Part shown: positions 51,323 to 60,050 of the stretch, one piece after another
Layout of the letters: each line of letters opens with the position of its first letter
How positions within the stretch are numbered: the first letter of the stretch is position 1
NCBI GenBank assembly: GCA_965199235.1
Contig: CBDAQU010000002.1
Span: forward strand, 1,240,001-1,304,000
From: BOG-908 sp965199235
GTDB taxonomy: Bacteria; Pseudomonadota; Alphaproteobacteria; Acetobacterales; Acetobacteraceae
Reading direction: 5' to 3'
DNA: 64,000 nucleotides
Position numbers and translations under genes: made by a program
Notes under the pieces: model-generated
Database searches by the model: none
Told to the model about the DNA's origin: nothing
The model's input: only the letters and a program-made list of their open reading frames with translations

Positions 51323-53050
51323 TCAGCGAAGGAGGTTCGACCGTGCGAGTTCGACGACCTCGTCGCCACGCCCGCTCATCACCGCCTTGAGCATGTAGAG
51401 GGTGAAGCCCTTTGCCATCTCGACCGTCACCTTGGGTGGCATTGCCAGTTCCATCCGGTTGACCGCCGCATCGATCAGCACCGGACCTGGATGCGCCAGC
51501 GCCTCCGCCAGCTTGGCCTCCACACCTGCCGGATCGTCGATGCGCACGCCGTGGATGCCGGCCGCGTTCGCCATCGCTGCGAAGTCGGGATTGTCGAGCG
51601 TCGTTCCGGTATCGACGAAGCCGGAGGATTTCTGCTCCAGCTCGATGAAGCCGAGCGTGCGGTTGTTGAACACCACCACCTTGATCGGCAGGCCTAGCTG
51701 CTTGGCCGACAGCAGGTCGCCCATCAGCATGGTGAACCCGCCATCGCCGGAAAGCGATATGACCTGACGTCCAGGAAAAGCCGCCTGCACGCCAAGCGCC
51801 TGCGGCATCGCGTTCGCCATCGAACCGTGCCAAAACGACCCGAGCAACCGGCGCTTGCCGTTCATCCGCAGGTAGCGCGCGGCCCACACGGTCGGCAGGC
51901 CCACGTCGCAGGTGAAGACCGCGTCGTCGGAGGCGAGCTCGCTGACGACACGGGCAATATGTTGCGGGTGCAGACGACCGCCGGGCTTGCCGCTCGCCAG
52001 TTCGTCGAGTCCGCGGCGCGCATCGTGGTAGTGGGCGACGCAGTCTTTGAGGTGCTTGTCGTTCCGCCCCGACCTCAGTTGCGGCAGCAACGCCTGCAGC
52101 GTCGCGCGCACGTCGCCGGTCAGGCCACGCTCGATGGGCGTGCGCCGCCCGATCGCCTCGGGGCGGATGTCGACCTGCGCGATCCGCGCGCCCTTCGGAT
52201 AGAATTGCGTGTAGGGAAAATCGGTGCCGAGCATCAGCAGCCCGTCGCAACTGCCCATGGCGTAGTAGCCGGAGGAGAAGCCGATCAACCCGGTGATGCC
52301 GACGTCGTAGGGGTTGTCCCACTCGACATGCTCCTTGCCGCGCATGGCATGCACGATTGGCGCCTGCAGAGCCTCAGCTAGTTGCAGCAACTCGTCATGC
52401 GCTCCCTCGCAACCCCGGCCGCAGAGCAGGGTCACGCGCTCGCAGCCGTTCAGCATGTCGGCCAGTCCGGCGATCGCCTCGGAAGGTGGGGTAGTGATCG
52501 GCGCCGGCAGGAGCAGCGCCGCGGTGGACGGGGTTGGTGCGTCGGACGCCGGACGGAGTGCGACGTCGCCGGGGATGACGATGACGCAGACGCAGCTCTC
52601 GGCCACGGCGCGGCGGATCGCGATTTCCAGCACGCGCGGCATCTGGGCAGGGCTCGACACCAGCTCGCAGTAGCTGCTGCACTCCAGGAACAGCTGCTCG
52701 GGATGAGTCTCCTGGAAGTAGCCGGAACCGATCTCGGGAGACGGGATATGCGCAGCGATGGCCACTACGGGCAGGCGCGAACGGTGGCAGTCGAACAGGC
52801 CGTTGATCAGATGCAGGTTGCCGGGCCCGCAGCTTCCGGCGCAGACGGCAAGCTTGCCAGTGACGTGCGCATCCGCACCCGCGGCGAAGGCAGCGACCTC
52901 CTCGTGCCTGGTGTGCAGCCACTGGATGCCGCCATGGCGGCGCAGCGCATCGGTGAAGCCGTTGAGGCTATCGCCGACGATGCCGTAAATTCTTTCGACC
53001 CTGGCTGCTGCCAGCACCTCGACCATCTGATCCGCTACGGTCTTCGCCAT
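51323..53050 (-). CDS. poxB: Pyruvate dehydrogenase (quinone), PoxB
   Basis: 575 residues from ATG 53050 (GAGG upstream). RIYGIVGDSLNGFTDALRR with the active-site Glu in WLHTRHEEVAAFAAGADAH, a FAD/central domain (GRGCEGAHDELLQLAEALQA), and the TPP motif VISLSGDGGFTMLMGDLLSA..LPIKVVVFNN (G-D-G...N-N) make this a pyruvate:quinone oxidoreductase. It oxidises pyruvate to acetate and CO2 at the membrane, feeding electrons to quinone. It is downstream of the collapsed xfp-pta genes, so central carbon-overflow genes cluster here. Confidence 0.92.
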   Translation of the reverse strand: MAKTVADQMVEVLAAARVERIYGIVGDSLNGFTDALRRHGGIQWLHTRHEEVAAFAAGADAHVTGKLAVCAGSCGPGNLHLINGLFDCHRSRLPVVAIAAHIPSPEIGSGYFQETHPEQLFLECSSYCELVSSPAQMPRVLEIAIRRAVAESCVCVIVIPGDVALRPASDAPTPSTAALLLPAPITTPPSEAIAGLADMLNGCERVTLLCGRGCEGAHDELLQLAEALQAPIVHAMRGKEHVEWDNPYDVGITGLIGFSSGYYAMGSCDGLLMLGTDFPYTQFYPKGARIAQVDIRPEAIGRRTPIERGLTGDVRATLQALLPQLRSGRNDKHLKDCVAHYHDARRGLDELASGKPGGRLHPQHIARVVSELASDDAVFTCDVGLPTVWAARYLRMNGKRRLLGSFWHGSMANAMPQALGVQAAFPGRQVISLSGDGGFTMLMGDLLSAKQLGLPIKVVVFNNRTLGFIELEQKSSGFVDTGTTLDNPDFAAMANAAGIHGVRIDDPAGVEAKLAEALAHPGPVLIDAAVNRMELAMPPKVTVEMAKGFTLYMLKAVMSGRGDEVVELARSNLLR

Positions 53051-53164
53051 GTCATTCAACCTCTTCAATTTGGGTGTGGTCGGTGTGGAAGGCAGCGAAA
53101 CCGGAGGCCGGGTCGCGTTCGATGTGCAACCAGTCGGCAAGGACCGACATGTCAGCCCAGGCCA

Positions 53165-53420
53165 GCGGCCTGATCAGCCTGACGAGCCGCCAGGATGACG
53201 TCGCCAAGCCTGGTCCGGGCCAAGCCGGTCAGGACGTGCACACGCCATGGCTGGCTCTTGCTGCCGCTTGGTGTGCGCGCGGCGGCGGTCAGGATCCGCT
53301 CGACGATCGGCCGGGGCACGGGGCGGTCGAGATAGCCACGGACCGAAGACCGGCGTTCAAAGGCGTCGAGGGCGCCGCCGGCGGCGGTCGCACTACCCGC
53401 CGTAAACCGGCATCAGACCC
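53165..53420 (-). pseudogene. Nitroreductase N-terminal fragment
   Basis: The minus strand reads GYLDRPVPRPIVERILTAA, then ARTPSGSKSQPWRVHVLTGL, then ARTRLGDVILAARQADQ and a TGA. This is the FMN-binding start of nitroreductases (R-x-F-x-x-x-P-V-x-x-x-x-x-x-I-L...A-P-S-x-x-N-x-Q-P-W). No proper start codon fits, and the remaining two thirds are missing. It fills the gap between poxB and the CoA-transferase. Confidence 0.72.
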
Positions 53421-53424
53421 GATA

Positions 53425-54744
53425 TCAGACAAGATGCAGCTCACGCGCCGAGGCCATGAGGCCGTCCCGGAAATCAGGGTGGGCAAGCCCAACCAGGGCT
53501 GCCACGCGTTCCGTCGAGGACAGGCCCTTCAGGTTGGCCCGGCCGTATTCCGTGACGACCCAGTTCGTGTCGATGCGAGGCGTCGTCACCGGACCCGTGA
53601 GCCTGGCGACGATCCGGGACACCTTGCCGCGCCCCGCCGTCGCGCTGGCGGCGATGATCGACTTGCCACGCTTGGAAGCGTAGGCACCGCGGACAAAGTC
53701 GAGCTGGCCGCCGGAGGCGCTGTACTGGTGGCCCAGCATGTGTTCGGAGTTGCAGGCTCCCGTGAGATCGATCTCGATCGTGCCGTTGATCGAGATCACG
53801 TCGTCATTGCGAGCGATCACGGTTGGATCGTTGACGTAATCGACAGGCCAGCTTTCAACCGACGGATTGTTGTCGAGGAAGTCGTACATCGACTTCTGAC
53901 CCATGGCGAAGGTGTAGACGGTCTTGCCTAAATTCTGCGACTTGCGACGGTTGTTGACGTTGCCGGCGAGCGTCAGGTCAACGAGGCCGGGACAGAGCGC
54001 CTCGGTGTGCACGCCGAGATCGTTGCGGTCCTTCAGCGCGGCACAGACCAGGTTGGGCAGCGCTCCCACGCCCATCTGCAGGCAGGCGCCATCCGGCACC
54101 ATCTCGGCGATCAGCTTGCTGATGGTTTCATCTTCCGCGCCGCCGTTGCGCACCGGAAGTTCGAGCAGCGGGACATCGTTCTCGACGATCGCCGACAGCT
54201 CGGACACGTGGATCTGCGCCCCGGACCCGACCACACGGGGCATGTGCCGGTTGACCTCGACGATCAGCCTCTTGGCCGACCGGGCGACCTTGGACGAGTA
54301 GTCGTTGCCGACGCCAAAGGACAGATAGCCGTGCTGGTCCATCGGCGACATGGTGCAGACGAAGCTTTCGATGCCGATGTCGTCGATCAGGAGCCGTGGT
54401 GCCTGGTGGAAGTTGTTGGGAACGTAGCGCAGCACCTTCCGCTCGTTCTCGACGCTCTGCTTGATCAGAGCCCGGTCGTGTGCGGTCACGAACATGCAGT
54501 AGGGTTCGATACGGTCCGCAAGGTCGAAATCGAGCACGGTTTTGCCGGCTGCTGCTGTCGCTTCGAAGTAATACAGCCTCAGCGCCTCGACCCGTCCTGC
54601 CCTTGCCCTGTCGGCCAGGGCTTGCAGGAGCGCCGGCGGCTGCGCCATGGCCATTCCCATGGCCATCTTGCTGTTGGACGGAATGGCCGCCACTGCCTCG
54701 CTCGCGGTGGTGAGCTTGCTTTTGTAGATGTCGAAGAAGTTCAT
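53425..54744 (-). CDS. ict: CoA-transferase of the acetyl-CoA hydrolase/transferase family, probable itaconate CoA-transferase
   Basis: 439 residues from ATG 54744 (GGAG 9 bases upstream). SNSKMAMGMAMAQPPALLQA, MSPMDQHGYLSFGVGNDYSS, CLQMGVGALPNLVCAALKDR and LGVHTEALCPGLVDLTLAG are family blocks; the Glu in HTE is the catalytic residue. This class includes 4-hydroxybutyrate CoA-transferases and RipA/Ict. Together with a MaoC hydratase and a CitE-like lyase in the order lyase-hydratase-transferase, the set matches the ripABC/ict-ich-ccl itaconate-degradation pathway. The pathway call rests on gene content. Confidence 0.78.
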   Translation of the reverse strand: MNFFDIYKSKLTTASEAVAAIPSNSKMAMGMAMAQPPALLQALADRARAGRVEALRLYYFEATAAAGKTVLDFDLADRIEPYCMFVTAHDRALIKQSVENERKVLRYVPNNFHQAPRLLIDDIGIESFVCTMSPMDQHGYLSFGVGNDYSSKVARSAKRLIVEVNRHMPRVVGSGAQIHVSELSAIVENDVPLLELPVRNGGAEDETISKLIAEMVPDGACLQMGVGALPNLVCAALKDRNDLGVHTEALCPGLVDLTLAGNVNNRRKSQNLGKTVYTFAMGQKSMYDFLDNNPSVESWPVDYVNDPTVIARNDDVISINGTIEIDLTGACNSEHMLGHQYSASGGQLDFVRGAYASKRGKSIIAASATAGRGKVSRIVARLTGPVTTPRIDTNWVVTEYGRANLKGLSSTERVAALVGLAHPDFRDGLMASARELHLV

Positions 54745-54769
54745 GTCGGGATACTCCACTTCGTCCTGA

Positions 54770-55303
54770 TCAGTATCCGGCGGCTTCTTCAGGCGAGTGC
54801 CCGCGGCGATGGACGAGCATGGTGCGCTCGAAAGTCATCACCTCGCGGCCCTCCTGGTTGATCCCACGCGTGGACACGATGACGATGCCCTGGGTCGGCC
54901 GGCTCTTGCTCTCGCGCTTGCTGAGCACCGTGCTCTCCGCATAGAGAGTATCGCCCGCGAACACCGGGTGCGTCGCCTTCACCTTGTCCCAACCCAAATT
55001 GGCCACGACCTTGGCGCTGACGGTGCGAACAGACATGCCGGTGAGAAGTGCCAAGGTGAAGGTGCTGTCCACCAGCATCTTCTTCCATTCGGTCTTGGCG
55101 GCGTAGGCGGCGTCGAAATGGACCTGCTGCACGTTCAATGTCAGTAACGTGAAATAGGTGTTATCAACATCCAGCACCGTGCGACCAGGACGGTGCTCGA
55201 ACACGTCGCCCTCCACGAAGTCTTCCCAGTAGAGACCGGACGTTTCACGATAGCGGTGATCACCAACTGATTTGTAAGCAGGTAGCAGGCCGTCCATTTT
55301 CAT
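54770..55303 (-). CDS. ich: MaoC-family hydratase, probable itaconyl-CoA/mesaconyl-CoA hydratase
   Basis: 177 residues. SGLYWEDFVEGDVFEHRPGR, VLDVDNTYFTLLTLNVQQVH, AKVVANLGWDKVKATHPVFA, GDTLYAESTVLSKRESKSRP and IVIVSTRGINQEGREVM follow the hot-dog MaoC pattern of CoA-ester hydratases (PaaZ/RipB group). It should convert itaconyl-CoA to citramalyl-CoA or act on a related dicarboxylate CoA ester. Spacing to its neighbours (25 and 41 bp) supports one operon. Confidence 0.78.
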   Translation of the reverse strand: MKMDGLLPAYKSVGDHRYRETSGLYWEDFVEGDVFEHRPGRTVLDVDNTYFTLLTLNVQQVHFDAAYAAKTEWKKMLVDSTFTLALLTGMSVRTVSAKVVANLGWDKVKATHPVFAGDTLYAESTVLSKRESKSRPTQGIVIVSTRGINQEGREVMTFERTMLVHRRGHSPEEAAGY

Positions 55304-55344
55304 ACCTTTCGCTATTATCTATAAAAAGTCGAACCGTAATTTGA

Positions 55345-56178
55345 TCACTGCCCCACTGCGGCCAGAACCCGGCGCGCCTTGCGCGCGACGGCCTCGTCGA
55401 TCATTTGACCGTCGACGACGCCCACGCCCTTTGTGTTCGCGGCGAGCACAGCCTTGGCGTGCTCGACCGCCTTGTCGGTTGGCGTCAGCGCCTTGTTGAT
55501 GGGACCCACCTGGCCAGGGTGGATTGCCGCTTTGGCCGGAAAACCGAAGGCCACGACATCTGTCGCCTCCCGGGTCAGGCCGTCGATGTCGTGCACGTCG
55601 AAGAACGGTGTATCGATCGGAGTCACGCCAGCCAGGGCGCAAGCGAGCACCAGCCGGCTGCGCTCCGCCACAAGCGGCGGCCAAGCCGCGGCGACTCCAA
55701 GGTCGGCTGCCATGTCGGCAGCCCCCAGCATCAGCCCGAACAACCGAGGTGTTGCCGCCGCGGTCGCCTCGACGGCAGCCAAACCGCGGGCGCTTTCGAT
55801 CAAGCCAACCAGGCGGGTTTCAAGTTTCCGCACCGTCAACAGTCGATCAAGGATGTGCAGGTGGCCTGGGCTGTCCGCCTTCGGCAGCACCAGGAAGTCT
55901 GGCGCAGCGTCGGACCCCAACAACGCATCGAGGTCGGCAATACCCGCTTGGGTATCAAGCCCATTGATGCGAAGAGCTCGTTGGATCGGCTTTGCTGCAC
56001 GCTCGGACAAATAGTTGAGGGCGGTGGCCCGGGCCGATGCTTTGTCGTTTGGCGCGACCGCATCTTCGAGGTCGATGATCAGTACGTCGGCGCCAACTTC
56101 TGCAGCCTTGGCAAAACGGTCGGGTCGACTTCCCGGCGTGAACAACCAACTCCGTGTTGGCTTCATGGTGTCAGCCAT
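55345..56178 (-). CDS. ccl: HpcH/HpaI-CitE-type lyase, probable (S)-citramalyl-CoA lyase
   Basis: 277 residues from ATG 56178 (GGAG 7 bases upstream). RSWLFTPGSRPDRFAKAAEV, DVLIIDLEDAVAPNDKASAR, ALRINGLDT, FLVLPKADSPGHLHILD and LIESARGLAAVE are the CitE blocks (Arg, Asp and Glu ligands for Mg2+ and CoA ester). It should split citramalyl-CoA to acetyl-CoA and pyruvate, the last step of itaconate degradation. First gene of the operon, divergent from a LysR regulator 104 bp away. Confidence 0.85.
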   Translation of the reverse strand: MADTMKPTRSWLFTPGSRPDRFAKAAEVGADVLIIDLEDAVAPNDKASARATALNYLSERAAKPIQRALRINGLDTQAGIADLDALLGSDAAPDFLVLPKADSPGHLHILDRLLTVRKLETRLVGLIESARGLAAVEATAAATPRLFGLMLGAADMAADLGVAAAWPPLVAERSRLVLACALAGVTPIDTPFFDVHDIDGLTREATDVVAFGFPAKAAIHPGQVGPINKALTPTDKAVEHAKAVLAANTKGVGVVDGQMIDEAVARKARRVLAAVGQ

Positions 56179-56282
56179 GGTCAGTCTCCACTCTGTTTCT
56201 GACGCCTCCCAGACGTGTTGCCGGCCGGTAAGTTTTGCCAATTCTTCGTGTATGCATCTGTGATATGTTTTATGAATGGCGC

Positions 56283-57170
56283 ATGGAGCTGCGTCACATC
56301 CGCTACTTTCTGGCGATCGCCAGAGAGGGGAACTTCACCAGGGCTGCCGCTGGCCTTGGGATTGGCCAGCCACCCCTCAGCTTGCAGATCAAGGATCTTG
56401 AGCAGGAGGTCGGTGCGTTGCTGTTCCGCCGCGTGGCGCACGGTGCCGAACTGACCCCGGCGGGCCAGGCATTTCTCGCCGTGGTCGGTGGCATGCCGGA
56501 CTTGGCCGAGCGTGGCGTCAGGCATGCCCAGCGGGCGGCCCGGGGAGAGATCGGCGTCCTGCGCGTCGGCTTCACAGCCTCATCCGCGTTCAACGCTGTC
56601 GTGCCCGGCACCTTGCGGGTATTTCGTCGCGCCTATCCAGGCGTCGAGTTGACGTTGGAGGAGGCCAACACGACGCGACTTACCGCAGGTCTTGATGATG
56701 GCACTTTGGACGTCGCCTTCCTACGGCCGGAAGGTGCCTCTAGCAGAGACCTCAAACTCCGGCTTATCTCTGAAGAGCCTATGCTGCTCGCGATGCCGGC
56801 GGGCCATGCCGTGGTCGCTGGGGACGAGGGTGAGATAGATCTTGCGAAGTTGGCAAAAGACCCGTTCATTCTGTTTCCGCGGTCAATCGGGCCAACTCTC
56901 TATGACACGATCATAGATGCATGCCGCATATCGGGATTTGAGCCGCATGTTGACCAGTTCGCGCCGCAAGTTTCCTCGATCGTCAATCTTGTAGCGGCGG
57001 AGCTCGGAGTATCCATAGTGCCAGCATCGATGAGTCAGCTTCATGTCGCCGGCGTGGTCTTTCGTGAGATCAAGGGCCAAGCGCCGACAGCTCGGCTGGC
57101 ACTCGCCTATCGGACAGGCAATACCTCGCACCTTGTACGAAACTTCATGGCAGTGGCTCTTAGCGCCTGA
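56283..57170 (+). CDS. LysR family regulator of the adjacent CoA pathway (RipR-like)
   Basis: 295 residues from ATG 56283 (MELRHIRYFLAIAREGNFTR). The HTH AAAGLGIGQPPLSLQIKDLE and domain FRAYPGVELTLEEANTTRLT-type text put it in the BenM/CatM/CynR-like group. It is divergent from the ccl-ich-ict operon and so is its likely activator. The 104-bp intergenic region contains TATGCATCTGTGATATGTTT, with no perfect palindrome, where a T-N11-A LysR box may lie. Confidence 0.9.
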   Translation: MELRHIRYFLAIAREGNFTRAAAGLGIGQPPLSLQIKDLEQEVGALLFRRVAHGAELTPAGQAFLAVVGGMPDLAERGVRHAQRAARGEIGVLRVGFTASSAFNAVVPGTLRVFRRAYPGVELTLEEANTTRLTAGLDDGTLDVAFLRPEGASSRDLKLRLISEEPMLLAMPAGHAVVAGDEGEIDLAKLAKDPFILFPRSIGPTLYDTIIDACRISGFEPHVDQFAPQVSSIVNLVAAELGVSIVPASMSQLHVAGVVFREIKGQAPTARLALAYRTGNTSHLVRNFMAVALSA

Positions 57171-57333
57171 GAGGTTTTCACCATACCAGGCTTCAGGGTC
57201 CGAAAACCAGGTGACTGGTTAACGTGTGGACACGCCACTGCGATTACGCGAAAACTAGGCTTTGTTTTGTCGAGCATGTCTATCGTGGTTGAACATCAAC
57301 CTGAGGCGATCATGCTCTGAAGTGGCTGACCCG

Positions 57334-58125
57334 TCACCCGCCCGAGAGCAGTTTGAACTGCACCCACACCAGCATGATGCGGTCTTGAGGCCCAAGCTCG
57401 GTTGGGGGATCGGGGATTGCTGCGCGAGTGACTGCCGCCAGGGCGGCATCGTCGAATGCGCCGAAACGGCTGCTGTGCGCGATCGTCGCAGCCTTGACCG
57501 AACCTCGGTCGTAGGTGAACCGAACCTGCGCGCTGCCCTGCCGGTCAAGCAGGCGCGCCGACGCCGGATAGATTGCTGCATCCTGCACCGCCTGCCGTAT
57601 GCGCGCTTCCCAACCAGCCATGGCCCGCAACCCGTCGTGCGACAACGCCGGAGGCGGGGGCTGGGCGGGCACACTCACCGGGTAAGGAGGCGAGGCGGCG
57701 GGCGTAGAGGGCGGTGACAGGGCCTGGTTGGCATCGTCTCGGTCCGGCGCGGGTGTCGCGCGCCGGAACTTACGGTGCGACAAGCGCATCGAACCCGTCT
57801 CGCCCGGCGGCAGCATCAAGGGCGGCAACGGCGCAAGCGTTGCCGTGACCCGGAGGATCGAGGACGGCGAGGTGCTGGATGCCAGGATTTGCGGCGCCGA
57901 AGCAAATGGCTGCGGTGCAGCAGGAACGAGGATGATAGGTATGCCCATCTGCGCCGAGGGCTGTGGTGCCCGCCCGGCCTGGAACAGGGCGCTCAATACC
58001 GAAATGGCAGCGATGTGGAGGGCAGCAACGCCCAGCATGACCGGCAGTCGCAGACCGGGCCGGTCCACCGGTTTCAGGCCCGCGTTTTCGCGGGAGACAG
58101 TAAGGATGGTTACCTGGGCATCCAT
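57334..58125 (-). CDS. tonB: TonB family energy-transducing protein
   Basis: 263 residues. One membrane helix near residues 28-48 (LPVMLGVAALHIAAISVLSA), a Pro/Ala-rich periplasmic spacer (PSTPAASPPYPVSVPAQPPP), and a TonB C-terminal domain (AVQDAAIYPASARLLDRQGS, AQVRFTYDRGSVKAATIAHS, FDDAALAAVTRAAIPDPPTE). It transmits proton-motive force from ExbBD to outer-membrane receptors such as the one at 12985. exbB/exbD are not in the window. It is divergent from the two-component pair, and may be one of its targets. Confidence 0.85.
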   Translation of the reverse strand: MDAQVTILTVSRENAGLKPVDRPGLRLPVMLGVAALHIAAISVLSALFQAGRAPQPSAQMGIPIILVPAAPQPFASAPQILASSTSPSSILRVTATLAPLPPLMLPPGETGSMRLSHRKFRRATPAPDRDDANQALSPPSTPAASPPYPVSVPAQPPPPALSHDGLRAMAGWEARIRQAVQDAAIYPASARLLDRQGSAQVRFTYDRGSVKAATIAHSSRFGAFDDAALAAVTRAAIPDPPTELGPQDRIMLVWVQFKLLSGG

Positions 58126-58308
58126 GAACGCTAGATGCCCGTATCGCGGGCTGGAAACACCTGTCAGTCGGCCGTCAGACAGAAAAGTCTTCAGACTGTC
58201 ACACTTGCAGCGGCGTCAGAGGCTGGCGCTCGCGGTGCAGGCTTACGCCCTATACTGGGCGGGCATGTCCGTCGTATCAGCAGGCCGCTCCATGAACCCC
58301 GCAACGCC

Positions 58309-59007
58309 GTGAGAATACTGCTTGTCGAGGACCACCTCTCTCTGGCCGAGATGACCGCGGCGTTCCTGCGCGAACGGGGGTTTGCCGTGGACGCGGTAGG
58401 CAGCGGCACAGAGGCACTCGCCGCACTCGGCCTAACGTCCTACGACGCGATCGTCCTCGACCTTGGCCTGCCAGATATGGACGGCATGGATGTGCTTCGG
58501 GCATTGCGCGCACGCGACGCGCGTGCCGGGTCGATGCTGCCCGCCCTCGTTCTCACCGCTCGGGACGGCGTCAACCATCGTGTTACCGGGCTGAACGAGG
58601 GCGCCGACGACTACATATTGAAGCCCTTCGACCTTGCCGAGTTCGAGGCGCGCCTGCGTGCCGTGCTTCGGCGGCCCGGCGCACGCGACACGGTCCTGCT
58701 CCAGTTCGGCGACCTGCGTTTCGACACCGGCAGCAGGACCGTCCACGTGCGTGACCAGCCCTTGGATCTAACACGGCGAGAGGCGGCGCTGCTGGAAGAA
58801 CTGGTGAGAAAGGCAGCACAGATCGTGGTGCGGGACCTGCTCGTCGAACGGCTGTACGGGCTGGACGAGGACGTGTCCGCAAACGCCCTGGAGGCGACGA
58901 TCTCGCGTGTCCGCCGCAAGCTGGCGTCGCACAAGGCCGACGTCAGGATCGAGACGTTGCGCGGCATCGGCTATCGCCTGGCTCTCGGCACCGATTCTGT
59001 CGAGTGA
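58309..59007 (+). CDS. OmpR/PhoB-family response regulator
   Basis: 232 residues from GTG 58309, chosen because the receiver fold begins RILLVEDHLSLAEMTAAFLR; upstream codons are not protein-like. D51 in IVLDLGLPDMDG is the phosphorylation site, and K105 in ADDYILKPFDLAEF is conserved. The C-terminal winged helix reads LDLTRREAALLEELVRKAAQ, ALEATISRVRRKLASHKADV, ETLRGIGYRL. Its stop overlaps the GTG of the histidine kinase gene, so the pair is coupled. Confidence 0.93.
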   Translation: MRILLVEDHLSLAEMTAAFLRERGFAVDAVGSGTEALAALGLTSYDAIVLDLGLPDMDGMDVLRALRARDARAGSMLPALVLTARDGVNHRVTGLNEGADDYILKPFDLAEFEARLRAVLRRPGARDTVLLQFGDLRFDTGSRTVHVRDQPLDLTRREAALLEELVRKAAQIVVRDLLVERLYGLDEDVSANALEATISRVRRKLASHKADVRIETLRGIGYRLALGTDSVE

Positions 59008-60020
59008 TCAGGCTGCACACCCTGCGCGGCCGGCTGGCCGCAGCCATGCTGCTGATCCTGGTGTTGGCCTTGGGCGTATCGTCGTTGCTCGACAGGCTGC
59101 AGGCAGGGCGCCCGGTGCCCGCCGAAGAGGAACCATATCAGGACGCCCTGGTGCTGGCGGGCTTCTGCCTGCCGGCACTCGTCCTGATCTGGCTGGTCAG
59201 CTCCTGGAGCCTGCGCCCGCTTGCCCGTGTGTCGGAGGAGGCCAGAAAGGTCGGACCTGCGAACCCGGCTGCGAGACTGTCGACAGCGCAGTTGCCCGCC
59301 GAGATCATGCCTCTTGTCGAGGCGGTCAACGGTGCGCTGGACCGCATGGCCTCGGCGTTCGAAGCCGAGCGCCGGTTTACTGAAAACGCCGCGCATGAAC
59401 TGCGCACGCCGCTGGCCGTGCTGGGCCTGCGCTTGCAGCGAAGCAGGCAATCCGGGGTTGGAGCCGGCGCGCTGGATTGGGCAGCGATCGAGGGCGATCT
59501 TTCGCAGGTCAACCGCCTGGTGGCCCAGATGCTGAACCTGGCGCGCAAAGAGAATGACGGGCGTGCACGGGAACTCGCATCCAGGCCCATCGTGAACCTG
59601 TCCCGTGTTGCGCGTGAAGCCTGTGCCGCCATCCTGCCGGCCGTTGAAGCCCAGGGCCGTACGCTGGCCGTCTCGATCCCGGACACGATGACCGCGCGCG
59701 GGGAGGCGGACGACCTGCACGACGCGTTGCGCAACCTGCTCGACAACGCAATCATCCACGGCAGCGGCTGTATCGGCCTACACGCCCGGGTGAACGCATC
59801 GCGAAATCAGATCGAACTACGCGTGACCGATCAAGGTCCGGGCTTCGACGCCGCAAGGACGGAAACGGCATTCGAGCGTTTCCACAAGGGCAGCGCATCG
59901 CAGGGCACGGGGCTGGGACTCGCGATCGCGCGAGAAGTGGCGCGCAATCACGGCGGCGACGTCGTCGCTTTCCCCGGGCCGCCTGGCCGGATCGAGCTGC
60001 ATGTTCCTGCCGTGATGTAG
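59004..60020 (+). CDS. Sensor histidine kinase (EnvZ/QseC-like)
   Basis: 338 residues starting at GTG 59004, overlapping the regulator stop. Two membrane helices near residues 12-30 and 48-68, with a very short ~20-residue periplasmic loop (so sensing is probably within the membrane). HAMP follows, then the H-box FTENAAHELRTPLAVLGLRL (H131), N-box NLLDNAIIHGSGCI and G-boxes VTDQGPGFDA, GTGLGLAIAREVARNHGG. It phosphorylates the partner regulator. Signal unknown. Confidence 0.92.
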   Translation: MIRLHTLRGRLAAAMLLILVLALGVSSLLDRLQAGRPVPAEEEPYQDALVLAGFCLPALVLIWLVSSWSLRPLARVSEEARKVGPANPAARLSTAQLPAEIMPLVEAVNGALDRMASAFEAERRFTENAAHELRTPLAVLGLRLQRSRQSGVGAGALDWAAIEGDLSQVNRLVAQMLNLARKENDGRARELASRPIVNLSRVAREACAAILPAVEAQGRTLAVSIPDTMTARGEADDLHDALRNLLDNAIIHGSGCIGLHARVNASRNQIELRVTDQGPGFDAARTETAFERFHKGSASQGTGLGLAIAREVARNHGGDVVAFPGPPGRIELHVPAVM

Positions 60021-60050
60021 AACGGCCTAGTGGTCACGGCGTCTTCTCGA

